Assembly: GCF_015160875.1 (NCBI RefSeq)
Contig: NZ_CP063374.1
Span: 434,001-498,000, forward strand
Direction of reading: 5' to 3'
Length of the DNA stretch: 64,000 nucleotides
Source: Streptomyces chromofuscus
Lineage (GTDB): Bacteria > Actinomycetota > Actinomycetes > Streptomycetales > Streptomycetaceae
Shown here: positions 8,610-17,229 of the stretch, one piece after another
How the letters are laid out: each line of letters begins with the position of its first letter
Numbering within the stretch: position 1 is the first letter of the stretch
Notes under the pieces: generated by a model
What the model saw: only the letters and a program-made list of their open reading frames with translations
What the model was told of the DNA's origin: nothing
The model's database searches: none
Position numbers and translations under genes: made by a program

Positions 8610-10238
8610 TCAGCGGGTTCGGATCGGCAGGCTGACGGTGGAGACGTGGTGAGGGTCGTGGAACACCTGCTGGGTCGCGGCTCTCAACTGGGTGGCCGTC
8701 TGCCGATGTTCGCCGGTGCCCGGGTTGCGGTTGTACTGGGGGAAGGCGCCGCTGGACACCTGGACGCGGATGCGGTGGCCGGACCGGAAAAGGTAGGCGG
8801 TGGGTGACAAGGTGACGGTGACCCGTGAGAGCTCGTCGGCGTGTGCGACGCCGCTGAGGCCGTCGCAGATGTTCGTCGAGCGGCCCGAAGTGTCGACGTC
8901 GCAGACGCGGACGAACACATCGGCGTGGGGCACGCTGGAGCGGAACCAGATGTCGGCGCCGACCTCCCCGATCATCTCGACGTCCGCGGTGAGTACGTCG
9001 CTGGTGTAGGTGAGGACGTCGGGGCGGGCTTCCAGCGCGGCGTTGTCGACGCGGCCCGCCTTGACGCCGGGCAGCAGGCGCAGTCCGCCGACGGCGGGGG
9101 TGGGGTCGGCAGGGTCGTAACGGTAGGAGTCCGGCGCCGAGTCCGGGGGCGGGTCGAGGGCCAGCCGACCAGCGGGGTGCAGGTGGAAGTGTTGCGGTGC
9201 GTATCCCGGTGGAGGCCAGGAGGGCAGGTCGCGCCACTGCTGGGCGCCCATGACGAACACCCGCACCGGCGCCCGGTCGGCAGGGGCGGCGCCGCGGGCG
9301 TGGGCCAGTCCGAACTCCAGGGTCTCGTCCAGGACGGCCTTCACGACCGAGCCGGAGTTGTGCGACCAGGGGCCGATGGTGAGGCGCGGGTGTCGGCCCG
9401 CGGCCTGCAGGCGGGTGTAGTCGCGCAGCTGGCCAGGCAGGAACACGTCGTGCCAGCCGCCGACGAGGCTGACGGGGACGCTGACGTCCGGGACACGGTC
9501 ACTGGCGTCGGTTCCGGACCAGAACGGCGAGTGGGTGTCGTGGGTGATGAAGTTCTGGATGACGGCGCACTGATAGCCGAGGGCGGCGGTGTCGGCCTCG
9601 GACAACGGCAGCACTGCCTCGGCGCGGCGGCGCCGGCGAGCCCCCAGCAGGAACCTGGCCGTCGCCCAGCGCCGTCGCTGAGCCTCGATGAGCAGGCCCC
9701 AACCGAGTACCGATTCCAGCGCGAAAGCGTCCTTGCGCAGGAACGCCAGGCCCAATGCCGACTCGGTCATCGCCGGGATCATCGCCTTGACCTGTGCCGG
9801 CAGTTCGTCGGCCATGGCCCACTGGGTGTAACCGAGATAACTGGGGCCGCACAGCACCAGCGATCCGTCGAACCACGGCTGCTTGCACACCCAGTCGACG
9901 GTGTCGATTCCGTCGAGCCGTTCGTGTCGCAGCGGGGTGAATTCCCCGCCGGAGCCGGACGTGCCGCGCGTGCTCAGCAGCACCACCTGAAAGCCGCGCT
10001 CGGCCAGCGGCCGGGCCAGGTGCCACGCGAACGGGCCACCACGCCCGTACGGGCTGCGCATCAGCGCGGTCGGCAGATGCTCGCCGCCGACGCGGGGCGC
10101 CCATCGGTCGGCCAGCAGCACGGTGCCGTCCCTCATCGGAACCTCAAGGTCACGTTCGACCGTGAGGTTCCGGCTTTCGGGGGCCGGCAGTCCGTGCATC
10201 CGCTGGAGAAGCATGCTGGTCAACGGTGGCATTCTCAT
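8610..10238 (-). CDS. CocE/NonD-family alpha/beta hydrolase
   Basis: This 542-residue protein is an X-Pro dipeptidyl-peptidase-like hydrolase, the family that contains cocaine esterase. The nucleophile elbow is GPSYLG, with Ser133 in the early hydrolase domain, after the typical RDGTVLLADRW and YGRGGPF stretches. The C-terminal jelly-roll domain (DIWFRSSVPHADVFVRVCDVD, then FRSGHRIRVQVSSGAFPQYNRN) is complete and the length is normal. It should cleave an ester or amide; the substrate is unknown. There is no signal peptide. Its start overlaps the TetR gene stop as ATGA (10235-10238), so the pair is co-translated. Confidence 0.88.
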   Translation of the reverse strand: MRMPPLTSMLLQRMHGLPAPESRNLTVERDLEVPMRDGTVLLADRWAPRVGGEHLPTALMRSPYGRGGPFAWHLARPLAERGFQVVLLSTRGTSGSGGEFTPLRHERLDGIDTVDWVCKQPWFDGSLVLCGPSYLGYTQWAMADELPAQVKAMIPAMTESALGLAFLRKDAFALESVLGWGLLIEAQRRRWATARFLLGARRRRRAEAVLPLSEADTAALGYQCAVIQNFITHDTHSPFWSGTDASDRVPDVSVPVSLVGGWHDVFLPGQLRDYTRLQAAGRHPRLTIGPWSHNSGSVVKAVLDETLEFGLAHARGAAPADRAPVRVFVMGAQQWRDLPSWPPPGYAPQHFHLHPAGRLALDPPPDSAPDSYRYDPADPTPAVGGLRLLPGVKAGRVDNAALEARPDVLTYTSDVLTADVEMIGEVGADIWFRSSVPHADVFVRVCDVDTSGRSTNICDGLSGVAHADELSRVTVTLSPTAYLFRSGHRIRVQVSSGAFPQYNRNPGTGEHRQTATQLRAATQQVFHDPHHVSTVSLPIRTR

Positions 10239-10849
10239 GCGGGGTCCTCAGTGTGCGAGCGCCCCGGGCCGCCTCGTGCACCGGCGAGAAGGGACTGGAT
10301 CCGCAGCAGGCGCTCGGCGAAGCCGTCCGGGTCCGGCGGGGTCGGCCCGTCGACCAGCCATTCGGTCAACGCCATCGCCATGGCGCCGGTGAAGAAGTCC
10401 GCCACTTCGCCCACGGCCCGGTCGTCGAGGTCGCCGAACAACTCTCGTGCGCCGGCGAGGCTGTGGGGGCGGAACAGGCTCACCACCGTTCTGATCGCGG
10501 CGTACGCGCAAGACCCGGTCAGGAGCGGGCGGTAGAACGGTCGTCGCTCGGCGAAATGGCGGGACACCGCGAGTGCGGTCCGCGTGTCGTCCAGGTTCGG
10601 CGGCAACTGCGGCAGCAGTTCCCTCGTGACCAGCTCCACCGCGGCCGCGATGAGTAGTCCGTCACGGTCCCCGAAGTGCAGATAGAGCACGCGCCGGCTC
10701 ACGTCCGCGGCCTCGGCCAGTTCGGTCGCCGACAAAGCGGTCGTGCCCCGCTCGCCGACCAGGCGCACTGCCGCCGACAACAACGCCGCCCGTGACCGCT
10801 GCACGCGCCGGTCCCGCACTTCGGGGGGCGGCGGCAACCCGAAATCCAT
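10235..10849 (-). CDS. TetR-family repressor upstream of the CocE hydrolase
   Basis: This 204-residue TetR regulator has an N-terminal helix-turn-helix in RSRAALLSAAVRLVGERGTTALSATELAEAADVSRRVLYLHFGDRDGLL (about residues 18-66) and a helical ligand domain. The ATG at 10849 gives a family-typical length; the longer open frame upstream lacks coding character. It is the first gene of a two-gene unit with the hydrolase and probably represses both. A short inverted repeat, ATAC-N4-GTAT, lies 12 bases upstream and could be its operator. Confidence 0.87.
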   Translation of the reverse strand: MDFGLPPPPEVRDRRVQRSRAALLSAAVRLVGERGTTALSATELAEAADVSRRVLYLHFGDRDGLLIAAAVELVTRELLPQLPPNLDDTRTALAVSRHFAERRPFYRPLLTGSCAYAAIRTVVSLFRPHSLAGARELFGDLDDRAVGEVADFFTGAMAMALTEWLVDGPTPPDPDGFAERLLRIQSLLAGARGGPGRSHTEDPA

Positions 10850-10861
10850 ACCCACAATCTT

Positions 10862-10873
10862 ATACGACTGTAT
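10862..10873. promoter_or_regulatory. Possible TetR operator
   Basis: ATAC and GTAT flank a 4-base centre 12 bases before the TetR start, in a locally AT-rich patch (CTTATAC...GTATCCAAATT). The arms are short, so this is tentative. Confidence 0.3.
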
Positions 10874-11272
10874 CCAAATTCTCAGATGCTCCCGTACGTA
10901 CCCATCGCACTCCCTGCGATGACGGCGGCATCGCGAGCATGAAGTGGCCGAGCGATGCCGAACTGAGTCCGGGGCGTGGCAAGGCCGGGTACCGCTCACC
11001 AAAAGGGGCCGCGACTGCCGCGTTCCTTGAGTGGTCAGGAAGGGGACCAGCGCGGAGGGCGGGTGCGAACGGGTGGGTCGTGTCGAGGCCTTCCGCAGCC
11101 GGCCGGAAGTCCTCGGCCTCGGTCCAGCTGTGGACGATCGCGCTTACTGCAGGTGATCCGTCGACGTGAAAGCCGGTGGACCCGCCTCTTGCCCCCGCCT
11201 CTCAACCGTTCCACCCCGACTACGTGGACTCCCCCGCCCAGGGCCTCACGCGCGATCCCCGACAGGCTTCCG
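10874..11272. other. Gene-free stretch
   Basis: About 400 bases lie between the TetR gene and the MarR remnant. Several overlapping frames are open in both directions, but none has a ribosome site, a recognisable motif or consistent codon bias. I see nothing else here. Confidence 0.45.
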
Positions 11273-11455
11273 TCAGGCTGCCGGCTCGGAGGGGCGCAGC
11301 CGCCGGCCCCCTTCCCGCAGCGCCAGGAGCGCACCGTACTCGCCCGGCGACGACGAGGACTCGCTGTACAGACGGGACGAGACTTCGAAGCGCAGCGCTT
11401 CCGTCGTCTCGATGAAGTCCTGCCCGGATCCGCAGCTCCTCGGCTGGAACAGCAC
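11273..11455 (-). pseudogene. MarR-family regulator remnant (N-terminal part)
   Basis: The minus strand reads FIETTEALRFEVSSRLY, then SPGEYGALLALREGGRRLRPSE, and then stops. This fits the first helices of a MarR regulator up to the start of its winged helix; the DNA-recognition helix and the dimerisation helices that should follow are missing. It faces away from the LLM oxidoreductase operon, the usual place for a MarR repressor of a redox operon. Only about 60 residues remain of a normal 150 or so, hence a pseudogene. The assignment rests on motif resemblance. Confidence 0.45.
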
Positions 11456-11504
11456 CCTCCGCCAGCACCCTCCGCCGTTCCCCCACTGACGCCACCCCTT
11501 GTCG

Positions 11505-11533
11505 TTGACACATCAATCACATTGGGGCATTAT
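11505..11533 (+). promoter_or_regulatory. Promoter with embedded MarR-like operator
   Basis: TTGACA at 11505-11510 and CATTAT at 11528-11533 are separated by 17 bases, close to the sigma-70-type consensus. The -35 box is part of TTGA-N4-TCAA (11505-11516), a half-site arrangement common for MarR repressors. The first LLM gene begins 66 bases after the -10 box. Confidence 0.6.
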
Positions 11534-11598
11534 TTGTCGCGTCAAGCAAAGACCTGCCGCGCGACACCGCGTGCCCGCGGTGCCAGTAGGAGGAGTCC

Positions 11599-12648
11599 AT
11601 GACGGCCACAGTGTTCGAACTGGGCCTGAACTCGTTCGGAGAGGTCGCCACCCACGGCGGCCGGCCGCTGAGCGACGCCGAGACCGTTCGCCTGTTGATC
11701 GAGGAGGCCAAGCTCGCCGAAGCCGTGGGAATCGACACGTTCAGCGTCGGCGAGCACTACCGCGCAGGTCACAACGACAGCGCCACCCCGGTACTGCTCG
11801 CCGCGATCGCCACCGCCACGGAACGCATCCGGCTCGGCACCTCGGTGACCGTGCTGAGCACCAACGACCCCGTGCGGCTCTACCACGAGTTCTCCACGCT
11901 GGACGCCGCCTCGAACGGCCGCGCCCAACTGGTACTGGGGCGGGCGTCGGCCACGGAGTCGTTCCCGCTGTTCGGCTACGACCTCGCCGACTACGAGGAG
12001 TTGTTCGAGGAGAAGCTCGATCTGTTCATGCGTCTCCAGCGCGAGGAGACGGTGACCTGGTCGGGCCGGTTCCGCCCGCCGCTCGTGGAGCAGCGACTGC
12101 GTCCCCGGATGCCGCCGGGTGGCGTACCCACCTGGATCGGCGTGGGCGGCAGCCCGAACTCCGTGGTGCGCGCGGCACGGTACGGCCTGCCGCTCATGCT
12201 GGCCGTCATCGGTGGACGCCCCCAGCGCTTCGCCGGCCACGTCGAGCTCTACCACCGGACGCTCGAACAGTTCGGGCACACCAGGCAACCCGTCGCCCAG
12301 CACTCGCTGGGGCTCATCGCCGACAGCGACGAGGAGGCGATCGAGACCTGGTGGCAGTACTGGCAACCGGTCGTCGCCGCCCTGGCCGAGGAGCGCGGGT
12401 TCTACAAGCCCACCCGCGAGCGCTACCTGTCGGAACTCGACAAGGGCGCGCTCTTCGTCGGCTCTCCGGAGACCGTCGCACGCAAGATCGCCACGATGGC
12501 CCGCGCCCTGCACCTCAGCCGTTTCGACCTCAAGTACGACGTCATGCACCTCCCCCGCGAAGCCCGCGCGCGCACGATCGAGCTGCTGGGCCGCGAAGTC
12601 GCCCCGCGGGTGAGGGAACTTCTCGCAAAGGAGCCCGCCCATGTCTGA
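11599..12648 (+). CDS. LLM-class flavin-dependent oxidoreductase, first of a tandem pair
   Basis: This 349-residue luciferase-like TIM-barrel protein uses FMN or F420. Family signatures include DTFSVGEHYRAGHNDSATPVLLAAIATATERIRLGTSVTVLS and [26 protein letters not shown]. The start at 11599 has GTAGGAGGAG about 7 bases upstream. It overlaps the next, homologous gene by 8 bases. With the F420-reductase-like protein downstream this looks like a small redox unit that may have been controlled by the MarR gene now decayed upstream. The substrate is unknown. Confidence 0.88.
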   Translation: MTATVFELGLNSFGEVATHGGRPLSDAETVRLLIEEAKLAEAVGIDTFSVGEHYRAGHNDSATPVLLAAIATATERIRLGTSVTVLSTNDPVRLYHEFSTLDAASNGRAQLVLGRASATESFPLFGYDLADYEELFEEKLDLFMRLQREETVTWSGRFRPPLVEQRLRPRMPPGGVPTWIGVGGSPNSVVRAARYGLPLMLAVIGGRPQRFAGHVELYHRTLEQFGHTRQPVAQHSLGLIADSDEEAIETWWQYWQPVVAALAEERGFYKPTRERYLSELDKGALFVGSPETVARKIATMARALHLSRFDLKYDVMHLPREARARTIELLGREVAPRVRELLAKEPAHV

Positions 12649-13672
12649 TATCGCTTTCGGCCTGGACACGTTCGGCGATGTGCCGGAGGACGACGCGGGA
12701 ACCCCGGTGTCCGACGCGCGGGCCATCCGGCAGGTCCTCGACGAAGCCGTACTCGCGGAGGAAATCGGCGTCGACGTCCTGGCGCTCGGCGAACACCACC
12801 GTCCGGAGTACGCCATCTCCTCCCCGGAGACCGTGCTCGCCGGCATCGCCACACGTACCAGCCGTATCCGCCTCTCGTCCGGCGTGACCGTGCTCAGCTC
12901 GGACGATCCGGTCCGCGTGTTCCAGCGGTTCTCGACCGTCGACGCCCTCTCGAACGGCCGGGCCGAGGTCATCCTCGGGCGCGGCTCCTTCACCGAGTCG
13001 TTCCCGCTCTTCGGATACGACCTGGCCGACTACGACGTGCTGTTCGAGGAGAAGATCGAGCTGTTCGCCAAGCTGCTGGAGGAGGAGCCCGTCACCTGGA
13101 GCGGCACCAAGCGGGCCCCGCTCGACGACGCCGACGTCTTCCCCAAGACCGAGTCCGGGCACCTGAGCACCTGGGTCGGTGTCGGTGGTTCACCCCAGTC
13201 GGTCATTCGCACCGCGCACTACGGGTTCCCCCTCATGATCGCCATCATCGGCGGCAGCCCGGAGCGCTTCGCCCCCTACATCGACCTCTACCAGCGGGCC
13301 ACCGACCAGTTCGGCACCACCGCTCACCCTGTCGGCATGCATTCGCCGGGCTTCATCGCCGACACGGACGAGGAGGCCCGGGAGGTGCACTGGCCGCACT
13401 ACAAGGTCATCCGAGACCGCATCGGCGCGCTGCGGGGCTGGCCGCCGCTGCGCAAGGAGGAGTACCAGGCCGAAATCGAGCACGGCTCGCTGTACATCGG
13501 CTCGCCGGAGACGGTCGCCCGCAAGATGGCCCGTGCCATCAAGACGCTCGGCGTGGGCCGTTTCGACCTCATCTACACCACCGGGGCGCAGCCGATCAGC
13601 GCCCGCCTGCGGGCGGTCGAGCTGTACGGCACGAAGGTGCTCCCGATGGTCCGCGACATCCTCGCAGGCTGA
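12641..13672 (+). CDS. LLM-class flavin-dependent oxidoreductase, second of a tandem pair
   Basis: This 343-residue protein is a paralogue of the preceding one: both carry FGYDLADY, a WVGVGGSP or WIGVGGSP flavin-binding segment, and [10 protein letters not shown] or [10 protein letters not shown] near the end. The ATG lies inside the end of the first gene (8-base overlap), with AAAGGAG upstream. Two adjacent LLM copies could form a heterodimer as bacterial luciferase LuxAB does; that is an inference. Nothing appears broken. Confidence 0.88.
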   Translation: MSDIAFGLDTFGDVPEDDAGTPVSDARAIRQVLDEAVLAEEIGVDVLALGEHHRPEYAISSPETVLAGIATRTSRIRLSSGVTVLSSDDPVRVFQRFSTVDALSNGRAEVILGRGSFTESFPLFGYDLADYDVLFEEKIELFAKLLEEEPVTWSGTKRAPLDDADVFPKTESGHLSTWVGVGGSPQSVIRTAHYGFPLMIAIIGGSPERFAPYIDLYQRATDQFGTTAHPVGMHSPGFIADTDEEAREVHWPHYKVIRDRIGALRGWPPLRKEEYQAEIEHGSLYIGSPETVARKMARAIKTLGVGRFDLIYTTGAQPISARLRAVELYGTKVLPMVRDILAG

Positions 13673-13691
13673 CGCCATGAACGGAGCAGAC

Positions 13692-14414
13692 ATGGACACC
13701 ACCACCGCCGCTGCCGTGGGCACGGTCGGCATCCTGGGCGCGGGGAAGGTCGGCACCGTGCTGGCTCGCCTGGCCCTGGCAGCCGGCTGTGACGTGCTCA
13801 TCGCCGGCTCGGGCGACCCCGCCAAGATCGCACTCACCGTCGAGGTCCTCGCCCCCGGCGCCGTCCCGGTCACCGCGTCGGCCGCCGCGGAGGCAGACGT
13901 CGTCATCCTGGCGCTGCCGCTCGGCAAGTACCGCACGATTCCGGCCCAGGGCCTGCGGGGCAAGCTCGTCATCGACGCCATGAACTACTGGTGGGAGGTC
14001 GACGGCATCCGCGACGACCTCACCGACCCGCTGACCTCGTCGAGCGAGATCGTGCAGGCGTATCTGTCCGAAGCGCGGGTGGTCAAGGCGTTCAACCACA
14101 TGGGGTACCACGACCTCGAGGACGGCGCTCAACCCGAAGGAACGCCCGGACGCAAGGCCATCGCGATCGCCGGTGACCACCCGGACGACCTCGCCACCGT
14201 GGCCCGCTTCGTCACTGCGGTCGGCTTCGACCCCGTCACCGCGGGTTCGCTCGCCGACGGCGTACGACTGGAACCGGGCACCGAGCCCTTCGGCGCGAAC
14301 GTCGGCGCCGAAGAGCTGCGCGCGATGCTCAGCCGCTTCCCGGAATCGGAACGCGGACGCGCCGTGATCAGCGCGAGGGCCGCCGCCTCCGCGTCAACCG
14401 ACCGAGCGGCCTGA
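13692..14414 (+). CDS. NADPH-dependent F420-reductase-like dinucleotide-binding protein
   Basis: This 240-residue Rossmann-fold protein starts with [34 protein letters not shown], the glycine-rich NAD(P) loop of F420-dependent NADP reductases (NpdG-like). [11 protein letters not shown] in the middle is also typical. I prefer the ATG at 13692, with GGAG at 13683-13686, over the in-frame ATG at 13677. The gene follows the LLM pair by about 20 bases, so it may recycle the reduced cofactor those enzymes need. Members of this superfamily also include plain NADP oxidoreductases, so the F420 role is not certain. Confidence 0.8.
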   Translation: MDTTTAAAVGTVGILGAGKVGTVLARLALAAGCDVLIAGSGDPAKIALTVEVLAPGAVPVTASAAAEADVVILALPLGKYRTIPAQGLRGKLVIDAMNYWWEVDGIRDDLTDPLTSSSEIVQAYLSEARVVKAFNHMGYHDLEDGAQPEGTPGRKAIAIAGDHPDDLATVARFVTAVGFDPVTAGSLADGVRLEPGTEPFGANVGAEELRAMLSRFPESERGRAVISARAAASASTDRAA

Positions 14415-14553
14415 CCACCGGCCCTGCATCCAGTGCGCCAAGTGACGCGTTCTGAGCGAGGCCGACCTCGGCAAGCTTCGGCAGCTGTTGACCTGATCGG
14501 TGGCCCGCTCGGAGCAGTGGCGGGTGCGCGTACCTGAGATGGGCAGGCGTTCA

Positions 14554-14577
14554 GTGCCGGCCCTGCAGGGCCGGCAC
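14554..14577. terminator. Perfect 24-base palindrome, likely bidirectional terminator
   Basis: GTGCCGGCCCTG is followed directly by its exact complement. It can form a 10-bp GC-rich stem with a 4-base loop on either strand, 140 bases after the F420-reductase-like gene and just after the minus-strand remnant. Confidence 0.55.
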
Positions 14578-14588
14578 CCTTCCTCTCG

Positions 14589-14750
14589 TCAGCCGGTCAA
14601 GGGCTGCCACCTGTCCTCCTGCGAGGGGTCGATCATGCTGCCCCACACCAACTGCCCGCCGATCCATCCGGGCTTGTCCCGGACCGCCAGGGCCGGGACT
14701 TCCAGCATGTCGGCGACGCCTTCGAAGTAGGTCACCGGTGTGTCGCGCCC
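14589..14750 (-). pseudogene. C-terminal remnant of an unrecognised protein
   Basis: The last 50 or so minus-strand codons (reading DTPVTYFEGVADMLEVPALAV, then DKPGWIGGQLVWGSMIDPS, before a TGA) have strong GC3 bias and protein-like composition. Upstream the frame loses this character and no start with a ribosome site is seen. I do not recognise the family. It is probably the tail of a lost gene. Confidence 0.35.
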
Positions 14751-14985
14751 CTCAGGGGCCAGCGGGGTCGTCGCAGGAGTGGGCCGCGCGGCGAGCTCGC
14801 CCCGTCTGTGACAGCGTGACCGCGGAGGGCCGGACTCGGTCCTCGTGCCGGCGGCCGGACGGCTCCAGTCGCCCACCGTCTTCCCCGGCCGGTGGAACAA
14901 TTCCTGTCCGCCTCACGGTTTACCTGTGTCAACGGAAAAAGCACCACGCCAAGGCTCCATCACAGGCCCTCACCGGAGCAGCCAA

Positions 14986-16167
14986 GTGAGTACTGCCACC
15001 AGCACGACGTCCTCAGCCGCGCTGCTCCGCGTCCTGCGCCGGGTCATGCCGCACCCCCCGTGGCTGCTCGGTCCCGTGCTGATGATCGTGGCCATTCCGG
15101 TGGCCGACGCCTTCCTGCCCCCCGACATCCACCTGGCCCACCTGCTCACCGTCGCCACTGCGGTCACCGCCGTCGGTGCCGGGTGGCGAGCCACGGCGCT
15201 GGTGGGTCTGGCCGCGCTTCTGTCGCTGACCGCGGCCGGCCTGGAGCGGCATACCCTGACGAGCGAGAGCGTGGTGGTCGAGGGGTGCGCGCTGGCCGCG
15301 GTGTCCGTCATCCTGGTGCTGTTCGCCCACCTGCGGGACCGGCACGAGCGAGCTCTGCTACGGGCACGCTCGGTCTCCGACACGGCACAGCGCGTCGTGC
15401 TGCGGCCGCTTCCGGAGCGGGCCGGACCGGTACAGCTCGCCTCGGAGTACCGCAGCGCCGACGCCGACACCCATGTCGGCGGTGACCTGTACGCCTCCGC
15501 GCGCACACCCAACTCCACCCGGCTGATCATCGGCGACGTCCGCGGCAAGGGCCTCGCCTCGATCAGCGACACGGCGATCGTGCTGGGTGCCTTCCGCTCC
15601 GCCGCCCACCGTGAGATCCCACTGCCGGAACTGGTCTCCTACGTGGAGGACGCGGTCCGCTGGGGACTGGCCGAATTCTCTCCCTCCGAGGCGGACCTCG
15701 CCGAACGGTTCGTGACGGCCGTCATCGTGGACATCCCCGACGACGAGCCGGTGGTGCACCTGGTCAGCTGCGGGCATCCGCCGCCTCTGCTGGTGCGCCC
15801 TTCCCGCGGGACCGTGACGACGCTCCAGGTGGCGGAGCCCGCACCGCCGCTCGGACTGGCCGTCGGCCGGCCGTCGGTCGGCACGTACGTACCGGCCACC
15901 TTCCCCTTCCGCGAGGGCGACCGCCTGGTCCTCTACACCGACGGGGTCACCGAGGCCCGTGATCCGGACGGCCGGTTCTATCCGCTCGCGGAACGCGTCG
16001 CGGTGCGCGCGGACCATGAACCCGGACCTCTGGTCGACGCGATCACCGCAGACCTCCGACAACACACCGGAGGCCGGCTGGGGGACGACCTGGCCCTCGT
16101 CGTAGCGCAGAGAGGTCCTGGACCGACGGGCGGTCGCCAGGCGCGCTCGGCGAATGCGGCCGGCTGA
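14986..16167 (+). CDS. Membrane PP2C-type (SpoIIE/RsbU) serine phosphatase
   Basis: This 393-residue protein has three or four N-terminal membrane helices (about residues 25-115: WLLGPVLMIVAIPVADAFL, then LLTVATAVTAVGAGWRATALVGLAALLSL). A cytoplasmic PP2C phosphatase domain follows with metal-binding motifs DTHVGGDLYASA, IIGDVRGKGLASI and LVLYTDGVTEARDPDGRFYPL. The GTG at 14986 is preceded by GGAG at 14975-14978. Such proteins dephosphorylate anti-sigma-factor antagonists. No STAS or anti-sigma gene is adjacent, so its partner is elsewhere. Streptomyces has many paralogues. Confidence 0.9.
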   Translation: MSTATSTTSSAALLRVLRRVMPHPPWLLGPVLMIVAIPVADAFLPPDIHLAHLLTVATAVTAVGAGWRATALVGLAALLSLTAAGLERHTLTSESVVVEGCALAAVSVILVLFAHLRDRHERALLRARSVSDTAQRVVLRPLPERAGPVQLASEYRSADADTHVGGDLYASARTPNSTRLIIGDVRGKGLASISDTAIVLGAFRSAAHREIPLPELVSYVEDAVRWGLAEFSPSEADLAERFVTAVIVDIPDDEPVVHLVSCGHPPPLLVRPSRGTVTTLQVAEPAPPLGLAVGRPSVGTYVPATFPFREGDRLVLYTDGVTEARDPDGRFYPLAERVAVRADHEPGPLVDAITADLRQHTGGRLGDDLALVVAQRGPGPTGGRQARSANAAG

Positions 16168-16217
16168 GCGGCAGGCTGTCAGGCGGGTCCGCAGAATATG
16201 GGGGCGACTTGCCAAGG

Positions 16218-16280
16218 TTGACCAAACACCGAAGACTTACTGCTAAAGTCAAAGTTACTAGCTTCTATTTTAGTAGTAAC
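16218..16280 (+). promoter_or_regulatory. AT-rich promoter region with inverted repeat
   Basis: TTGACC at 16218-16223 and TGCTAA at 16241-16246 lie 17 bases apart. GTTACTA (16254-16260) and TAGTAAC (16274-16280) form an inverted repeat just downstream, where a repressor could block transcription. The gene it served is the decayed SDR. Confidence 0.45.
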
Positions 16281-16331
16281 AGGGGGCGGGTGCTCCCGCC
16301 TGCCCGCAGCCAGCCGAGAGGGGAACGCGCC

Positions 16332-16681
16332 ATGACCACCCGCGTCAGAGCAGTCAGCGAATCCCTGAAGGGCCGGCGAGCCCTGGTCACCGGCGCCATG
16401 AAAGGGGTCGGTACGGCCGTCGCCCGACGCCTGGCCAGGCCGGCGCCACCGTGCTGGTGACCGCGCGCGGCCGACCGGACGATGTCGCGGCCCCAGACAC
16501 GATCACCGCGGACCTGGCCGACGAGGTCGGCTCGCACGGCGTCCGCGTCGACACCGTCACCCCCGGCTTCGTCCAGACCACCGCCGCCGACCACCTCGTC
16601 GCCTTCCTCGCATCCGACCGCGCCTCCGCCGTCGTCGGTGCCGACCACGTCATCGACGGCGGCACCATCCCCACCGTGTGA
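16332..16681 (+). pseudogene. Short-chain dehydrogenase with frameshift and internal deletion
   Basis: The start at 16332 gives LKGRRALVTGAMKGVGTAVARRLA, the TGxxxGxG NAD(P)-binding motif of SDR enzymes. The frame is lost near 16440 and resumes in another frame with VLVTARGRPDDVAAPD. It then jumps straight to HGVRVDTVTPGFVQTT and ends in VVGADHVIDGGTIPTV, the normal SDR C-terminus. The central part with the NNAG and catalytic Tyr-x3-Lys motifs, about 130 residues, is absent. About 115 codons remain of the usual 250, so no enzyme can be made. The SnoaL-like gene follows by 24 bases. Confidence 0.8.
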
Positions 16682-16705
16682 GCCCCTCCACCGTCAGGAA
16701 CCGCC

Positions 16706-17065
16706 ATGAACAGCTACCAGCCCCAGGACCTCGCCCCCGACGCCCTGCCCGAGGTGATCAACCGCTATCTGGACGCCCACCGCGCGCATGACACCGCCAC
16801 CGCACTCAGCACCTTCCATTCGCACGCCACCGTGACCGACGAAGGCAAGACCCACCGGGGAGCCCCGGCGATCGAAACATGGCTGACCCGTGCCGCCGGC
16901 GAGTACACGTACACGATCGAGCTCACCGGCGCACAGAAGGTCGACACGGACCACTACATCGCCACACACCACCTCGAGGGGAACTTCCCGGGCGGGGTGG
17001 TGGACCTGCGCTACCGGTTCGCCCTCAGCGACGGCCTCATCCAGGACCTCGTCATCGAACCCTGA
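16706..17065 (+). CDS. SnoaL-like / NTF2-fold protein
   Basis: This 119-residue protein has the cone-shaped NTF2 fold typical of SnoaL-like cyclases and ketosteroid-isomerase relatives: VINRYLDAHRAHDTATALSTFHSHATVTDEGKTHRGAPAIETWL, then the beta sheet ending RFALSDGLIQDLVIEP. A start at 16706 with CAGGA upstream fits. It is downstream of the broken SDR and was probably co-transcribed with it; such SDR/SnoaL pairs are common. Many members of this family have no known catalytic role. Confidence 0.8.
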   Translation: MNSYQPQDLAPDALPEVINRYLDAHRAHDTATALSTFHSHATVTDEGKTHRGAPAIETWLTRAAGEYTYTIELTGAQKVDTDHYIATHHLEGNFPGGVVDLRYRFALSDGLIQDLVIEP

Positions 17066-17229
17066 CCTGCACCCACGCCTCGGCACCACAGCACTCGCCA
17101 CTCAGGGCCGCGGGAACCTGCCGCAACGGCTGACCGCTCTGTCAGCAGCTCTTGGCAGTCACTGGCTGCGTGTCCTTCCGATGCCAAAACCGTGTGCGAT
17201 CCGCCCGGAGGGGCCTCTACCCTCCGGGC

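Larger units (their letters stand above)
14415..14985. other. Gap with a palindrome and a coding remnant
   Basis: These 571 bases hold a perfect palindrome at 14554-14577 and a minus-strand coding-like remnant ending at 14589, listed separately. From about 14750 to 14985 I see no gene; the promoter of the SpoIIE-type phosphatase should lie there. Confidence 0.5.

Noticed and set aside
8841-10535. Long plus-strand open frame opposite the CocE hydrolase
   Set aside because: It is the complement of a well-supported gene; composition is Gly/Arg/Val-rich with no motif or ribosome site. High GC opens antisense frames.
10976-11602. Plus-strand gene before the LLM operon
   Set aside because: Its frame ends 4 bases into the LLM gene but lacks motifs, coding bias and a ribosome site, and it overlaps the promoter and the MarR remnant.
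14500-14730. Small plus-strand gene in the gap before the SpoIIE phosphatase
   Set aside because: It crosses the perfect palindrome, and the opposite strand has better codon bias.
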